NCBI GenBank assembly: GCA_029027265.1
Contig: CP093061.1
Coordinates: 1,302,001 to 1,366,000, forward strand
DNA length: 64,000 bases
Direction of reading: 5' to 3'
From: Sulfurospirillum_A sp029027265
GTDB lineage: Bacteria; Campylobacterota; Campylobacteria; Campylobacterales; Sulfurospirillaceae
A program made the position numbers and the translations under genes. Under the pieces are notes generated by a model. That model made no database searches. It was not told the DNA's origin and saw only the letters and a list, made by a program, of their open reading frames with translations. Of the stretch, positions 17,443 to 28,400 are shown one piece after another (the first letter of the stretch is position 1; every line of letters starts with the position of its first letter).

Positions 17443-19342
17443 TTAACTAGCTAACTTTCTGCTCATTTCATTAAAAAATACTTCATATGGAGTTTTATAG
17501 TTGAGTACTTTTCTAGGTCTATGGTTTAGTTTGTTCTGAATCATAATAATCTCTTCTTTAGATACACCTATAAACATACTTTTCTTTGGTAAATATTATT
17601 TGATTAAACCATTATTGTGTTCATTTAATCCTTTTTCCCAAGATTGATATGGATTTGCAAAGTAAAAATCTATATCTAGTGCAGCCGATACCTGTTTGTG
17701 ATATGCAAACACTTTACCATTATCACTTGTGATTGTAGACTTAATAGTAAAAACGGGTGCTCAAAATACCTTTCAAACTATGAGTAAACAAAGGTTTATT
17801 TACAAATGATTGTAAAAAAGCTCTAAAATATGTATAAATTGCAAGTCTAAAAATATTATTTCCAAAGGTTCAAGAAAAGGGATAAAAAGATATTTTTGTA
17901 AAGACTATAAAACTTCTTTCAGCTCAAAAAGAAGACCAAAACAACTAGAAAAAGTTATCTTTGAAGAATATTTTTTACAACGACAAACACTCATGCAACT
18001 TTCAGTAAAATATTCCAGATCAATAAGCTGGATAGTGAAGCAAAGAGATGAATATATTGTTGATATAAAAGCACATAATCCAAGGACAGTAAACTTGGTA
18101 TGCGATGCTACTTTTTATGGGAAGAGGAAAGAGCGTGAAGCCTGCCCTTGGGGTACAATCTTGGAACTTTGGTGTTCAAAGATATTGAATCAAAAGAGAT
18201 ACTTATCTGGAAGCATATTGAAAGTGAATTGGAAGCTTCTAATGAACTGAAGAAAATTGTTTCAAGACTAACTCAAACTACAGAGAAAAACTTTACTCAA
18301 AAGCTTGATGATTGGTACGAAAATTATAAAGGTTTTTTAGAGAACTAGGTGCCCCTTGAGGGTAAAAAAGTGTTTCGTCTATTACTGGAGAACTCCACTA
18401 TACTCATCCAAGAATAAGAGTTGCATATAGAAGTCTACGAACTAATTTACCTTATATATTTACATACAAAAATCATAAAAAACTAAACATACAAAATACA
18501 ACTAATACACTCGAGGGTGGTGTATTCTCTCATATGAAAAATATGATTAGTTTGCATCGTGGACTTAGTAAAAGTATGAAGTTGAATTTAGTCGATTATT
18601 ATTTAGTGAATTATAAGAAACAGTATAAAAGTAAGCACCCATATTTACTATTAAGTCTGATTGTATGTGTAATATCTTTAATTGGATAGATTATCTCTAT
18701 GAGAGCTTGGGTAACTACACTTGCTTCTTTAGAAGGTACATTTTTTATCAGGACAAACTTGGACTTTCTATCAACAACAGTTACTAATGCACCTTTATGG
18801 TCTTTACCAATTACAGTATCAATTTCAAGATTACCAATTCTATTTTTTTGCTCAACTATCTTTGGTCTTTTACCTATCATTACACGGTCTATGATAGTAC
18901 CTCTTGAACGATACTCATTACTTCTATGATGATATTTCTTATTTTTATGTCGGAGGTATGTATAGAGTTTACCACCATTCTTTTTGTTCGTATATATGTA
19001 TCTGTAGATTGTTTCATGTACAACTGACATACCAGTATCAAGTTTCATTCTACCAGCTATCTGTTCTGGTGACCAGTCTTGCTTTAGCTTGGCTCTAATA
19101 TATTTTTCTATAGGTTTTGTGAGGGAAAATCTCTTAGACTTTTCTTTATGTTTTTTGCTATAAATTACATGTGCTGTTTCAGCACTATATCCTCTAACTT
19201 TATCACTGTTTCTTCTTAACTCTCTACTAATTGTGGATGGATGTACTCCAATTTCTATTGTTATCTCTTTTTGATTCAAATCTACTTTAATTAAAGCTGA
19301 GATATGGTATCTTCTCTCTAGGGTTAACTGCTTATATTTCAT
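17443..19342 (-). pseudogene. IS30-family transposase, split by element G
   Basis: The N-terminal part (18659-19342) has the helix-turn-helix (GVHPSTISRELRRNSDKVRG), the region DWSPEQIAGRMKL and the first catalytic Asp (GNLEIDTVIGKDHKG). The C-terminal part (17443-17736) has the second Asp (TITSDNGK) and the Glu region (YQSWEKGLNEHNNGLIK), with a TAA directly after GLIK. Joining across one GATTGT copy restores THTITSDNGK. It is inactive twice over: insertion and internal stop. Confidence 0.83.
17737..18658 (+). mobile_element. IS element G, decayed (zinc-ribbon IS256/MULE-like)
   Basis: Inverted ends AGACTTAATAGTAAA and its complement, duplication GATTGT at 17731-17736 and 18659-18664. The plus strand carries pieces of a transposase with a zinc ribbon (CINCKSKN, later YFCKDYKTS), the helix region LMQLSVKYSRS, VCDATFYGKRK, and C-terminal RSLRTNLPYIFTYKN and NTLEGGVFSHMKNMI. 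Frameshifts near 18140 and 18345 and an internal deletion leave it dead. Related remnants lie at 59186-59825. Confidence 0.7.
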
Positions 19343-19446
19343 GCTACTTCTTTATTTTTTGGTCAAAATAGATTAGCAGATTACCGGTTAATCCTATCTT
19401 TCAACTTACTTCAAAAAAATTGCACTTATTTTTAGAATTGGGAAAA

Positions 19447-19522
19447 GATTAAAATTTGCTTAAGTAATGTATGGCAAAAACAATAAAATATCGTAAAGTA
19501 AATAAACTAAGAGATGAAGACT
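19447..19522 (+). mobile_element. Element E fragment (76 bp)
   Basis: Matches 12774-12849 of element E (GATTAAAATTTGCTTAAG through the first codons of its transposase) and ends abruptly at the terminus of IS3 element H copy 2. Confidence 0.8.
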
Positions 19523-19871
19523 ATAATGCCCTAAAAATCAAGACAACTCTTAAAAAGATTTAATTTCATCCTCATCTGTTACTTTAACCTACATTTTTCA
19601 GATATTCAAGATAAACATTCATAGGTTTTTGATAGTTTATACTTGAATGAAATCTTTTAAAATTGTATTTATGGATGTAGTTTTTTACACCTTCTTTTAA
19701 CTCCTTTATTGATTGATAATCACTGATATAAATATTGCCATGTTTTAATGTTCTAAAAAATCTTTCAATTACAATATTATCTATACTTCTACCTTTACCA
19801 TTCATAGATATTTTAATATTATATTTTTTAAGTAACTTAGTATGTTCATAACTAGTGTATTGGCTCCCTTG

Positions 19872-21659
19872 AGACTGTGAAATAACTAAATAACAGTCTC
19901 ATAAATTATAAAAATAACAACATAAACATCATAACATTAACCATCTTTAAACTCCTAAAACTGTATAATACACTAAGAATAGTTCGTAATATAGGGATTT
20001 AAAGAGGTATTTATGAGTGATAAATATAAAGAGGGATTAAACCGTAATCAACAACTACTTTTTCCTCCAAGTCTTGATGAGTATGTAGATGAGAATAACC
20101 CAGTAAGAGCAATAGATGATTATGTGTCACTCTTAGATTTAAAAAGATTAGGTTTTAACGATACATCTAACTCTCTATCTGGTCAAAAATCTTATGCACC
20201 TGAGTTACTATTAAAAATATATATCTATGGTTATTTCAATAAAATACGAAGTTCTCGTAATCTTGAAAAAGAAAATGCAAGAAACGTAGAATTAATGTGG
20301 CTAACATTAGGACTTAAACCAACCTATAAAACAATAGCAGACTTCAGAAAAGATAATCCTAAAGCTCTTAAACAAGTGTTTAAAGAGTTTATACTTTTAT
20401 GCAAAGGCATAGGACTTATTGGAGGAGAAATAGTAGGACTAGATGGAGCATTTTTAAGAGCTAATGCATCTAAAAATACTCTTATAATGAAAAGAACTGT
20501 AGATGAATCTATCAAAAAAGCAGAGTCATCTATACAAGAGTATTTGACTACTTTAGAATATAGTGATGAAGAAACAACTACAAATAAACTTTCTAAAAAT
20601 CTTCCTCGTAATTTAGAAAAACTCTTAAAAAAAAGCAAAATCTCAATCTGATTTAGCACTTCTTAAAAGTTTCAATAAAACTCAGTACAATCGTACTGAC
20701 CCAGATGCAAGCATAATGAGTAAACCTGCTCATAATTTAATGGCTTATAATTCACAGATATGCGTAGACGATAAGTATAAGTTTATAGTAGCTACTGATG
20801 TTACATCATCAGGCTCAGATAAACAAGAGCTTCATAAGATGGCTTTACAAACTAAAGAAGTTATAGATAATCCAGATCTAATAATAACAGCAGATAAAGG
20901 CTATTCTTCAGCAGTTGAGATTACTGGGTGCCCTTGGGGTAAAAAATGTATTGATGATGGTATCAATACAGTAGTACCTCTAGTAAGAATAGGTCAAGAA
21001 CTAAAAAACAAAGGTAAGTTCACTAAAGATATGTTTATCTACGATAAAAACAAAGATGCTTATGTATGCCCTAACAATAAACTAATATCAAGAACTTCAT
21101 ATTTAAATCAATCATATGCTCGTACTATGTACTTGTATAGAAGTTCTCAAACTGACTGTAATGCCTGCCCAATCAAAGATAAATGTTTAGGTGAAAAGAC
21201 TAAAACTAAACAGACTCAAAGATGGGAACATCAAGAGCTACTTGACAACTATAATGCCAATATGCAAACTGATAAATCAAAAGCAATAATTAAAAAACGA
21301 AGTTCTATAGTTGAACATCCATTTGGAACAATCAAAAGAAGTTTGGGCTGGGATCACTTCTTGGTAAGAAGTAAAAAGAAAGTAGCTGGTGAAAATGCTC
21401 TTATCATGTTTACCTATAATTTTAAACGCTTACTTAATCTGATAGGGATAACTCTGTTTAGAAAACTGATGATAGCCATTCAAGATGGAGACCTGAGCAG
21501 TATAAGAGAAGAGATAGCTCTTTATATCGCTAGTTTTAGGCTTTATATGGCTAAAATTATTTCAAATATATTTATGGTACAATTTAGGCAAAGTAATTGC
21601 CTATAATTGAGTAGGACTTAGAAAATTATGAGTTATGGGGTTTGATTATTTCACAGTCT
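19872..21659 (+). mobile_element. IS1182-family element I (1788 bp)
   Basis: Inverted ends AGACTGTGAAATAA and its complement, target duplication CCTTG at 19867-19871 and 21660-21664. Transposase on the plus strand, frameshifted. Confidence 0.88.
20013..21606 (+). pseudogene. IS1182-family transposase, frameshifted at a poly-A run
   Basis: The N-terminal frame (20013-20651) starts MSDKYKEGLNRNQQLLFPPS and contains DEYVDENNPVRAIDDYV and the first Asp (VGLDGAFLRANAS). It ends just after the run of eight A at 20628-20635. The second frame (from about 20650 to 21606) has SKPAHNLMAYNSQICVD, the second Asp (LIITADKGYSS) and the C-terminal Glu region (VEHPFGTIKRSLGW), and a Cys-rich insert (CNACPIKDKC). 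A one-base change in the A run would restore the frame, so it may be a recent mutation or a sequencing error. Confidence 0.83.
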
Positions 21660-21977
21660 CCTTGGTCACTATTAAATATTTTAGGTTTAGGATATTTAGC
21701 CAATGCCTCCCCAAGTACATCAGTTGCAAGTGTTGCATTATTTAGAAACTGTTGTTTCCATTAACTTAAAGATTGTGATGTGATTTTATATTTAGATGCT
21801 ATTTGACTTGTTGTTTGTTCTTCTTTTAGCAGCTCTAAAACTATTCTTGTTTTTTGTTCGGCACTATATATTTGTCCTTTTCTTCTACTCATAATTCACC
21901 TCCATTATTTATATCATTTTAACTTATTTGAAAATTAATCTTTCTGAATTATTGTCTTTGATTTTAGGGGCATTATA

Positions 21978-22408
21978 ATACATATCTTCAATGTAATCTG
22001 CTATTTGTGAATAGCTATTGCCTAATGCAAATAAAGAAAGCATTTTTGATTCTAATTCATCTGACATATGGGTTTGATTTTTTTTAACAAGTTCTGGTTC
22101 AAAGCTACCGCTACGGTCTCTTGTTGTATCTAACTCAAAAGTACCATTAGCTGATTTCATCGTTTTAGAACTTGTGCCATTTTTACGATTTCTCTCAAGG
22201 TCTTGAGATAAGTGAGTTTCGAGCTCGGCTTGTAAAGCCATCTCTGTAAGTTGTTTGATTAATGGTGTTAAGGCACCATCTTTACCACCAATACCTTTAC
22301 CAGCTTTGAGTTGTGCTGCAAAATCTGCTATATTTATTTCTATCTTCATTTGTAAATCCTTCTGTGTTCAACATTTTATCTAATTGACACAGAATTCTTT
22401 ACAGTCCC
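21978..22408 (-). mobile_element. IS256-family element, 5' fragment
   Basis: Begins with the terminal-repeat-like GGGACTGTAAAGAATTCTGTG (complement at 22388-22408) and encodes the first 120 or so residues of an IS256-type transposase on the minus strand (from MKIEINIADF at 22349; LIKQLTEMALQAELETHL; SKMLSLFALGNSYSQIADY). It is truncated by element H at 21977; the catalytic core is missing. Confidence 0.85.
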
Positions 22409-22434
22409 GAATTAACCCCTACCTGTAAATATTT

Positions 22435-22773
22435 TTATAAAGCATCGTCGTCAGTTTCACCAGTTCTAATACGAACTGATGTTGTTATGTTGCTTACGAA
22501 TATTTTACCATCACCTATTTTGCCAGTTTTCGCATTTTCTACGATAACCGTGACAACTTCGTCAACTATATCATCTTTTACAACTAATTCAATTTTTATT
22601 TTTGGTAAAAAATCAACCACATATTCTGCTCCACGGTAAAGTTCAGAATGACCATGTTGTCTTCCGTAACCTCTTACTTCACTTACTGTCATCCCTGTGA
22701 GTTCCAAAGTTGCTAATGCATCTTTTACATCGTCTAGTTTAAATGGTTTTATTATTGCTTCAATTTTTTTCAT
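22435..22773 (-). CDS. glnK: Nitrogen regulatory protein P-II
   Basis: 112 residues, the usual P-II length. The T-loop is complete with Tyr51, the uridylylation site (HSELYRGAEYVVDFLPK); the B-loop is TGKIGDGKIFVS, and the C-terminal RTGETDDDAL is typical. P-II trimers sense 2-oxoglutarate and ATP/ADP and block the Amt channel when nitrogen is plentiful. It starts 10 bases after amtB on the same strand, the standard amtB-glnK operon. I use glnK because of this linkage; glnB would describe the same family. Confidence 0.93.
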   Translation of the reverse strand: MKKIEAIIKPFKLDDVKDALATLELTGMTVSEVRGYGRQHGHSELYRGAEYVVDFLPKIKIELVVKDDIVDEVVTVIVENAKTGKIGDGKIFVSNITTSVRIRTGETDDDAL

Positions 22774-22783
22774 CTATTTTTCC

Positions 22784-24073
22784 TTATAAGTTAAAGGCTT
22801 TTTCGCCATGTGTTGCTTCATCTAGTCCTACATTCTCTGTCTCTTCATCAACTCTACCACCACCTGTTAAGGCTGAAGCTACATAGTAAACAACTACAGT
22901 TCCAACAAGTGTAAACAGACCAACTACCACAACTGATTCTACTTGAACCATAAATTGTCCTAGTCTATCGCCAGATTCTTTAAGTGGTCCATCCCAGAGA
23001 AGGTCTTTGTCATCTAGTGCTAAGAAACCAGTTGCAAGAGCACCCCATAATCCAACTAAAAAGTGAATTCCAAATGCATCTAAACTGTCATCATAACCTA
23101 GTTTTTTCTTTAGTGCTGTTACACCAAAGAAACCTATGACTGAACCAACTGAACCTAAGATAATAGCTCCACTAACATCTACAAATCCAGCAGCTGGAGT
23201 GATTGCTACTAGTCCAGAAACTACACCAGAAGCAGCACCAAGTAAAGTGGTTTTTTTGTAAACTATTTGTTCTATAATTACCCAAGTTAGTCCAGCAACC
23301 GCGGGAGCTAAAGCAGTCGTGAAGAACGCTAAACCAGCAATTGCATTTGCACCAAATGCACTTCCTCCGTTGAATCCAAACCAACCAAACCATAAAAGAG
23401 CAGCACCAAGAGCAGTTAACATAACGCTCATAGGTTTCATTGCAATTTTTGGGTAACCTTTTCTTTTACCAACAAGGTAAGCAAGAACAAGGCCAGCGAG
23501 TCCACCGTTCATATGAATTACAGTACCACCAGCAAAATCAAGTGCTCCAGCATCAAACAAAAATCCTCCACCCCATACCATATGAGTAATAGGGGCATAA
23601 ACAACAACTATCCAAATAGCACCAAATACTAACCATGTTGAAAATTTCATTCTCTCAATCACAGAACCACTTGCAATTGCAAGGGTAATAGCAGCAAATG
23701 TACCTTGAAAAGCTATAAATACATAAGTAGGATAAGTTCCACTTAAATCATTCCAGCTGATTCCACTTAAAAATATATTAGAAAAACCACCGATAACTTT
23801 GTTTAAAGAGCCATCAGCCGTACCAAACGCTATAGAGTAACCAAATGCTACCCAAACAACCATACCAACTAGGAATGCTGAAAATACCATCATATAAGTA
23901 TTGAGTAGGTTCTTGCTTCTCGTCATACCACCATAAAATAGTGCAAGACCAGCAGGAGTCATAAGTAAAACAAGTGCAGCTGAAACCATCATCCACGCTG
24001 TATCACCAGTATCTAGTTTATTTTCAGCAAGAGCTAAAGAAGGTAAAAGAGTTAACCATAACCAATTTTTCAT
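22784..24073 (-). CDS. amtB: Ammonium transporter Amt
   Basis: 429 residues with an N-terminal cleavable signal (MKNWLWLTLLPSLALA) and eleven membrane helices. Family landmarks: AWMMVSAALVLLMTPAGLALFYGGM near residue 26, FAAITLAIASGSVIERMKF, HMVWGGGFLFDAGALDFAGG (first pore His at the extracellular side region), GAALLWFGWFGFNGG and GIHFLVGLWGALATGF, which carries the second pore His. It moves ammonium across the inner membrane and is regulated by the co-transcribed P-II protein downstream. AGGATGG lies just before the ATG. Confidence 0.95.
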   Translation of the reverse strand: MKNWLWLTLLPSLALAENKLDTGDTAWMMVSAALVLLMTPAGLALFYGGMTRSKNLLNTYMMVFSAFLVGMVVWVAFGYSIAFGTADGSLNKVIGGFSNIFLSGISWNDLSGTYPTYVFIAFQGTFAAITLAIASGSVIERMKFSTWLVFGAIWIVVVYAPITHMVWGGGFLFDAGALDFAGGTVIHMNGGLAGLVLAYLVGKRKGYPKIAMKPMSVMLTALGAALLWFGWFGFNGGSAFGANAIAGLAFFTTALAPAVAGLTWVIIEQIVYKKTTLLGAASGVVSGLVAITPAAGFVDVSGAIILGSVGSVIGFFGVTALKKKLGYDDSLDAFGIHFLVGLWGALATGFLALDDKDLLWDGPLKESGDRLGQFMVQVESVVVVGLFTLVGTVVVYYVASALTGGGRVDEETENVGLDEATHGEKAFNL

Positions 24074-24182
24074 TTTCCATCCTTTTTAGTTTAATTACTC
24101 AAATTGTAGCACTAATGAGAGTATAAAATAGACTATTTAATGATTAAAAAATAGGCAATAGTGATTTATGGTTAATTCTATA

Positions 24183-24765
24183 TTAGTTTCGTTTAAGTTT
24201 ACTCAATAAGTTATTTTTTACTGCTAGCCATTCAGAAGATATTATAGAATATACAACAGTATCTCTTATCGAGCCATCTTTCATAACCTGATGGCTTCTT
24301 AATATTCCATCTTGTTTAGCACCTAAACGCTCAATTGCTTTTCTTGAATCTTGATTAAAAAAATGAGTTCTAAATTTAACTGCTATTGCTGAATGTTTTT
24401 CAAATATATAACTTAGTAACAGGAATTTACATTCAGTGTTTATGGGAGTTTTCCTAGCAGATTTGCCATACCAAGTAAAACCAAGCATTGCGCGTTTATT
24501 TTTAGAGTCAACATTATAGAATCTAGTTGTTCCAACAATTTTCTTTGTAGTATTACATTTTACTGCAAAGGCTATGTCACCTTTTTTATATCTTCGAGGG
24601 CACTTTTTACATAAAAATCCATATTTTCAGGTGCAGGAACATTTGCAAACCATAATTTCCAAGATTGACCATCTAAAACAGCTTCTTTTAATCGATTTAT
24701 ATGATGTGGACCTAATTTAATGTAACAAATTTTTCTTTTAGTTCATTGTTGGATAACCATTTCAT
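24183..24765 (-). pseudogene. GNAT-family N-acetyltransferase, two frameshifts
   Basis: Assembled across three frames, the product resembles RimJ/RimL-type acetyltransferases. It starts MKWLSNNELKEKFVTL (ATG at 24763-24765), then shifts near 24715 to LGPHHINRLKEAVLDGQSW and WFANVPAPENMDFYV, then shifts again at a run of A near 24590 to GDIAFAVKCNTTKKIVGTTR. From 24488 the frame is intact: GFTWYGKSARKTPINTECK, RTHFFNQDSRKAIERLGAK (acetyl-CoA-binding Q/R region) and DGSIRDTVVYSII. Total about 194 residues. Both breaks are single bases, one in a homopolymer, so real decay and sequencing error are both possible. Confidence 0.78.
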
Positions 24766-24779
24766 ATATTTGACCATAT

Positions 24780-25331
24780 TCACCAGTCAAATATATTTAC
24801 ATGAAATTGTTCATTATTTGAATTTATTACCATTATTTTAGAATTCTTTACATCTATGTGCCAATTGTATCTGTTTTTAACAACTGTTATTTTTTTTAAA
24901 TTTTCACCATTTTTTTTACAACTCCATAAAGTTGTTTCTTTTTTGTCTTCATTATATGTTATGACTAATAGTTTATTTTTTGGTTCTCTTTTATTGATAT
25001 TATCATTGTTTTTAATATATTCATATGCTCGATTAAAAGAGATACTATTTTTGAAATATTTCATTTCAAATAAAATGCCTGTGATATTTTGATTATGTGT
25101 TTTAAAAATCATTTTTGATTTATTAGTTTTAGGGTTGTAAATATTTATATTAGATATTTGATAATCAGATACTTTTGAGATAATAAAGCCTGATTTTTTT
25201 ATTTTTTTAGATATTGATTTATAATAAAGTCCAGTATTACTATCATAAATATCAATAGATGCAGAATAGTATTCATAATTTGCAAATGAAATTGTTGTTA
25301 GTAGTGATAATAGAATAAATATATTGTTCAT
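24780..25331 (-). CDS. Exported protein of unknown function
   Basis: 183 residues from ATG 25331 (an upstream in-frame start at 25379 would add 16 residues ahead of the signal). The N terminus MNNIFILLSLLTTISFANY is a good Sec signal peptide with cleavage after SFA. The mature part is beta-rich with repeated Asn/Ile/Lys/Tyr stretches and a lone Cys (LWSCKKNGENL); the pattern of short strands with turns recalls beta-propeller or TolB-like repeats, but I recognise no family. It lies between the broken acetyltransferase and metH, apparently in its own unit. Confidence 0.6.
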   Translation of the reverse strand: MNNIFILLSLLTTISFANYEYYSASIDIYDSNTGLYYKSISKKIKKSGFIISKVSDYQISNINIYNPKTNKSKMIFKTHNQNITGILFEMKYFKNSISFNRAYEYIKNNDNINKREPKNKLLVITYNEDKKETTLWSCKKNGENLKKITVVKNRYNWHIDVKNSKIMVINSNNEQFHVNIFDW

Positions 25332-25483
25332 TTTTTTTCCAATTTTGGCACCTTTTAATTTTATTGAATATTGTATCATTTTTTTAATTTAATTTAATTT
25401 AATTCTACATTGTCTCTGTAATGTTTATAATCTTTTCAAGACAATTTTGATAGTATAAATCAATTATAAATCTAGGATATATT

Positions 25484-28400
25484 TTGAACACTTTAAAAGA
25501 ACTAATAAAACAAAAAATTATGATTATAGATGGTGCTACTGGCACACAGATACAAAATGCAGATATACCTGAGAGTGCTTGGGTTGGACTTGAAGGTTGT
25601 AATGAGCTTTTAAACGTTACATGTAAAGAAGTTATCTCTAACATACACAAAAGTTATCTTGAAGCTGGGGCTGACATTATTAAAACCAATACTTTTGGAG
25701 CTCTTCCTTGGGTTTTAGATGATTATGAGATTGGAAGTAGAACTTATGAACTTGCTTTGGCTGGAACTAAAATTGTCAAAGAAGCTTGTGATGAGTTTAG
25801 TACACTTGAAAAACCTCGTTTTGTGGCAGGGGCAATGGGACCGGGAACTAAGTTGCCATCTTTAGGACATATTACTTATGATGAAATGTATGAGGGGTAT
25901 TGTGAAGCTGTTCGTGGTCTTATTGATGGCGGAGTAGATGTTTTTTTAATAGAGACTGCTCAAGACCCACTTCAAATCAAATCAGCACTTCATGCAATGA
26001 CTGACACTTGTAAAGAAAAAAATGTAAATATTCCTATTATGGTTTCTGTTACAATTGAGCTTAGTGGAACAATGCTTATAGGGACTGATGCAATTACTAT
26101 TTCAACTATTATGGAGCCATTTGATATTCTTAGTCTTGGGTTTAACTGTGGAACTGGTCCAGAGCAAGTTAAAAAGCATGTAAAGACTCTAAGTGAGGTT
26201 TGTAAGTTTCCACTTAGCGTACATGCAAATGCTGGACTTCCTCAAAACAGAGGAGGGGTTACGTTTTACCCAATGCAACCTAAAGAGTTTACAGACTTAC
26301 AAGAGAGCTTTTTGCAGTACGATGGAGTTTGCATATTAGGTGGTTGTTGTGGAACTACCCCTGAGCATATAGAGATGCTTACATGTAGAGTGGCTAACAT
26401 AACTCCAAAACCTCCAATAGGACAGTCTTCTATGGCTATTGCATCTTTGTTTGAAACAAGAGCTTTAAAACAAGAACCAGCACCATTTTTGATTGGTGAA
26501 CGCTCAAATGCAACTGGCTCAAAAGCTTTTCGTGAGTTGATACTAGCAGAAGATTATGATACATCTTTATCAGTTGCACAACAACAAGTGAGAAGTGGTG
26601 CTCATGGTATTGATGTAAGTGTTGGTTTCGCAGGTCGTGATGAAAACAAAGATACTATAGAAGTTTTTGGACGATATGTACAAAAAATACTTCTCCCTCT
26701 TATGCCTGATACCACACAAATTGACGCATTAGAGACTGCTCTAAAACTCATAGGTGGAAAGCCCATTATAAACTCTGTTAACCTTGAAGATGGTGAAGAA
26801 AAGTTTGATAAAGTGTGTCAGCTTGCAAAAAGATTTGGTTGTTCTTTAGTTTGTTTGACTATAGATGAAGTAGGTATGGCGAAGACTAAAGATGAAAAAG
26901 TAAAAATTGCACAGAGGATTTATGACCTTGCTACTAAACGTCATGGAATTAACCCTGAAGATTTGGTTTTTGATTTGCTTACTTTTACAGTGGGAAGTGG
27001 TGACGCAGAGTATCATACTGCGGCCATTGAAGTTATAGAAGCTATTTCAGAGTTTAGTAAGATGCACCCTGAAGTTGGTTTTATTCTTGGAGTTTCAAAT
27101 ATTTCTTTTGGATTGGGTAAAAATGCTCGTGAATACTTAAACTCAGTATTTTTAAATCATTGTGTTGAAGCAGGTTTAAGCATGGCAATAGTTAATGTTA
27201 AAAATACATTGCCAATGCACAAAATAAGCGAAGAGCAGATGAAAGTTTGTGATGACTTACTTTTAAACCGTAGAGAAGATGGTGACCCGCTCTTTAAGTT
27301 TATAGATTATTTTTCAGATGTAAGTGAGCAAAAAGAGGAAGATGATGAAGCTTACAATGCTTTGAGTACGGAAGAAAAACTAGCACATCTTCTCATAGAT
27401 GGAGATAAAGAGAGAATTATGCCTCTTTTAGTCATAGCAAAAGACGAGATAGCACCTGAAAAAATTGTAAATGTGATTTTAATAAATGCTATGAAAGAAG
27501 TAGGCGAGCTTTTTGGAAGTGGAAAGATGCAACTTCCTTTTGTTCTTCAAAGTGCAGAGGTAATGAAAGCTAGTGTTGATTACTTAAATCCATTTTTACC
27601 AAAAAAAAGCAAAGCGACACAAACAACACTCATAATAGGAACTGTAAAAGGTGATGTACATGATGTTGGTAAAAATCTTGTTGATATAATACTTTCAAAT
27701 AATGGTTTTAAAGTTATAAACATAGGCATAAAAGCAGATTTACAAGATTTTTTAGCAGCTATGAAAGAGTATAAAGCAGATGCAATTGGCATGAGTGGAC
27801 TTTTGGTTAAATCAACAGCAGTTATGAAAGAGAACTTAGAAATGATGAGGTCAATGGGAATTGACACTCCTATTCTTTTAGGTGGAGCAGCACTTAACGA
27901 TAAGTTCGTAGAAGAGTTTTGTAGAGTAAATTATGATGGACCTATATTTTATTGTAAAGATGCTTTTGAAGGCATAACAGCTATGAGCCGCATTGAAGCT
28001 GGTAACTTTGATACAGATTTTGGACGACCAATTTTAGATGAAGAAATAGTACAGATTAAAAAGAAAAAAAGAAACATACCTCCATATGAAGAAATTAAAA
28101 TGCCAAGTCGTGAACTTAAAGTTCCGACACCTCCATTTTGGGGAAGAAAAAAGCTTGAAGCTAATGTCAAAAGCATAGCTTATGAGTGGATAAACCATAA
28201 AATAATGTTTTCTCGCGCTTGGGGTTACAGTGGGAAAGGTATGAGTAAAGAGGAAAAACAAAAGCAAAGAGATGATGTTCTTTGGCCACTTTATGAAAAA
28301 CTAAAACGTGACATTGAGAAAATGGATTTGTTTGACCCTACCATAATCTATGGTTATTATCCTTGTAGAAGTGAGCAAAATAGACTTCATATCCTTGATG

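Larger units (their letters stand above)
17408..19442 (-). mobile_element. IS30-family element J, interrupted by element G
   Basis: Inverted ends CCCAATTCTAAAAATAAGTG at both borders (17408 on, and complement ending 19442). Transposase on the minus strand, split by element G (17737-18658). Excluding G and one 6-bp duplication it would be about 1.1 kb, normal for IS30. Confidence 0.85.
19522..21977 (-). mobile_element. IS3-family element H, copy 2 (internally deleted, interrupted)
   Basis: Both ends match the intact copy at 59826-61157 (TATAATGCCCTAAAAATC and TATAATGCCCCTAAAATC). IS1182 element I (19872-21659) is inserted in it. Outside that insertion, a deletion of several hundred bases has fused orfA (KQQFLNNA) to the catalytic region (TLATDVLGEAL) at a shared ATGCA-CACTTGCA sequence. 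A Lys codon has also become TAA near 21765. The last catalytic part remains as a frame at 19584-19805. Confidence 0.85.

Noticed and set aside
17993..18348. Two hypothetical genes inside 17993-18348
   Set aside because: Both are pieces of the decayed transposase of element G in different frames.
23172..23393. Trp/Cys-rich minus-strand frame within amtB
   Set aside because: Out-of-frame reading of the ammonium transporter.
25380..25483. Cobalamin riboswitch upstream of metH
   Set aside because: The 100-bp gap shows no B12-box-like sequence or room for the aptamer.
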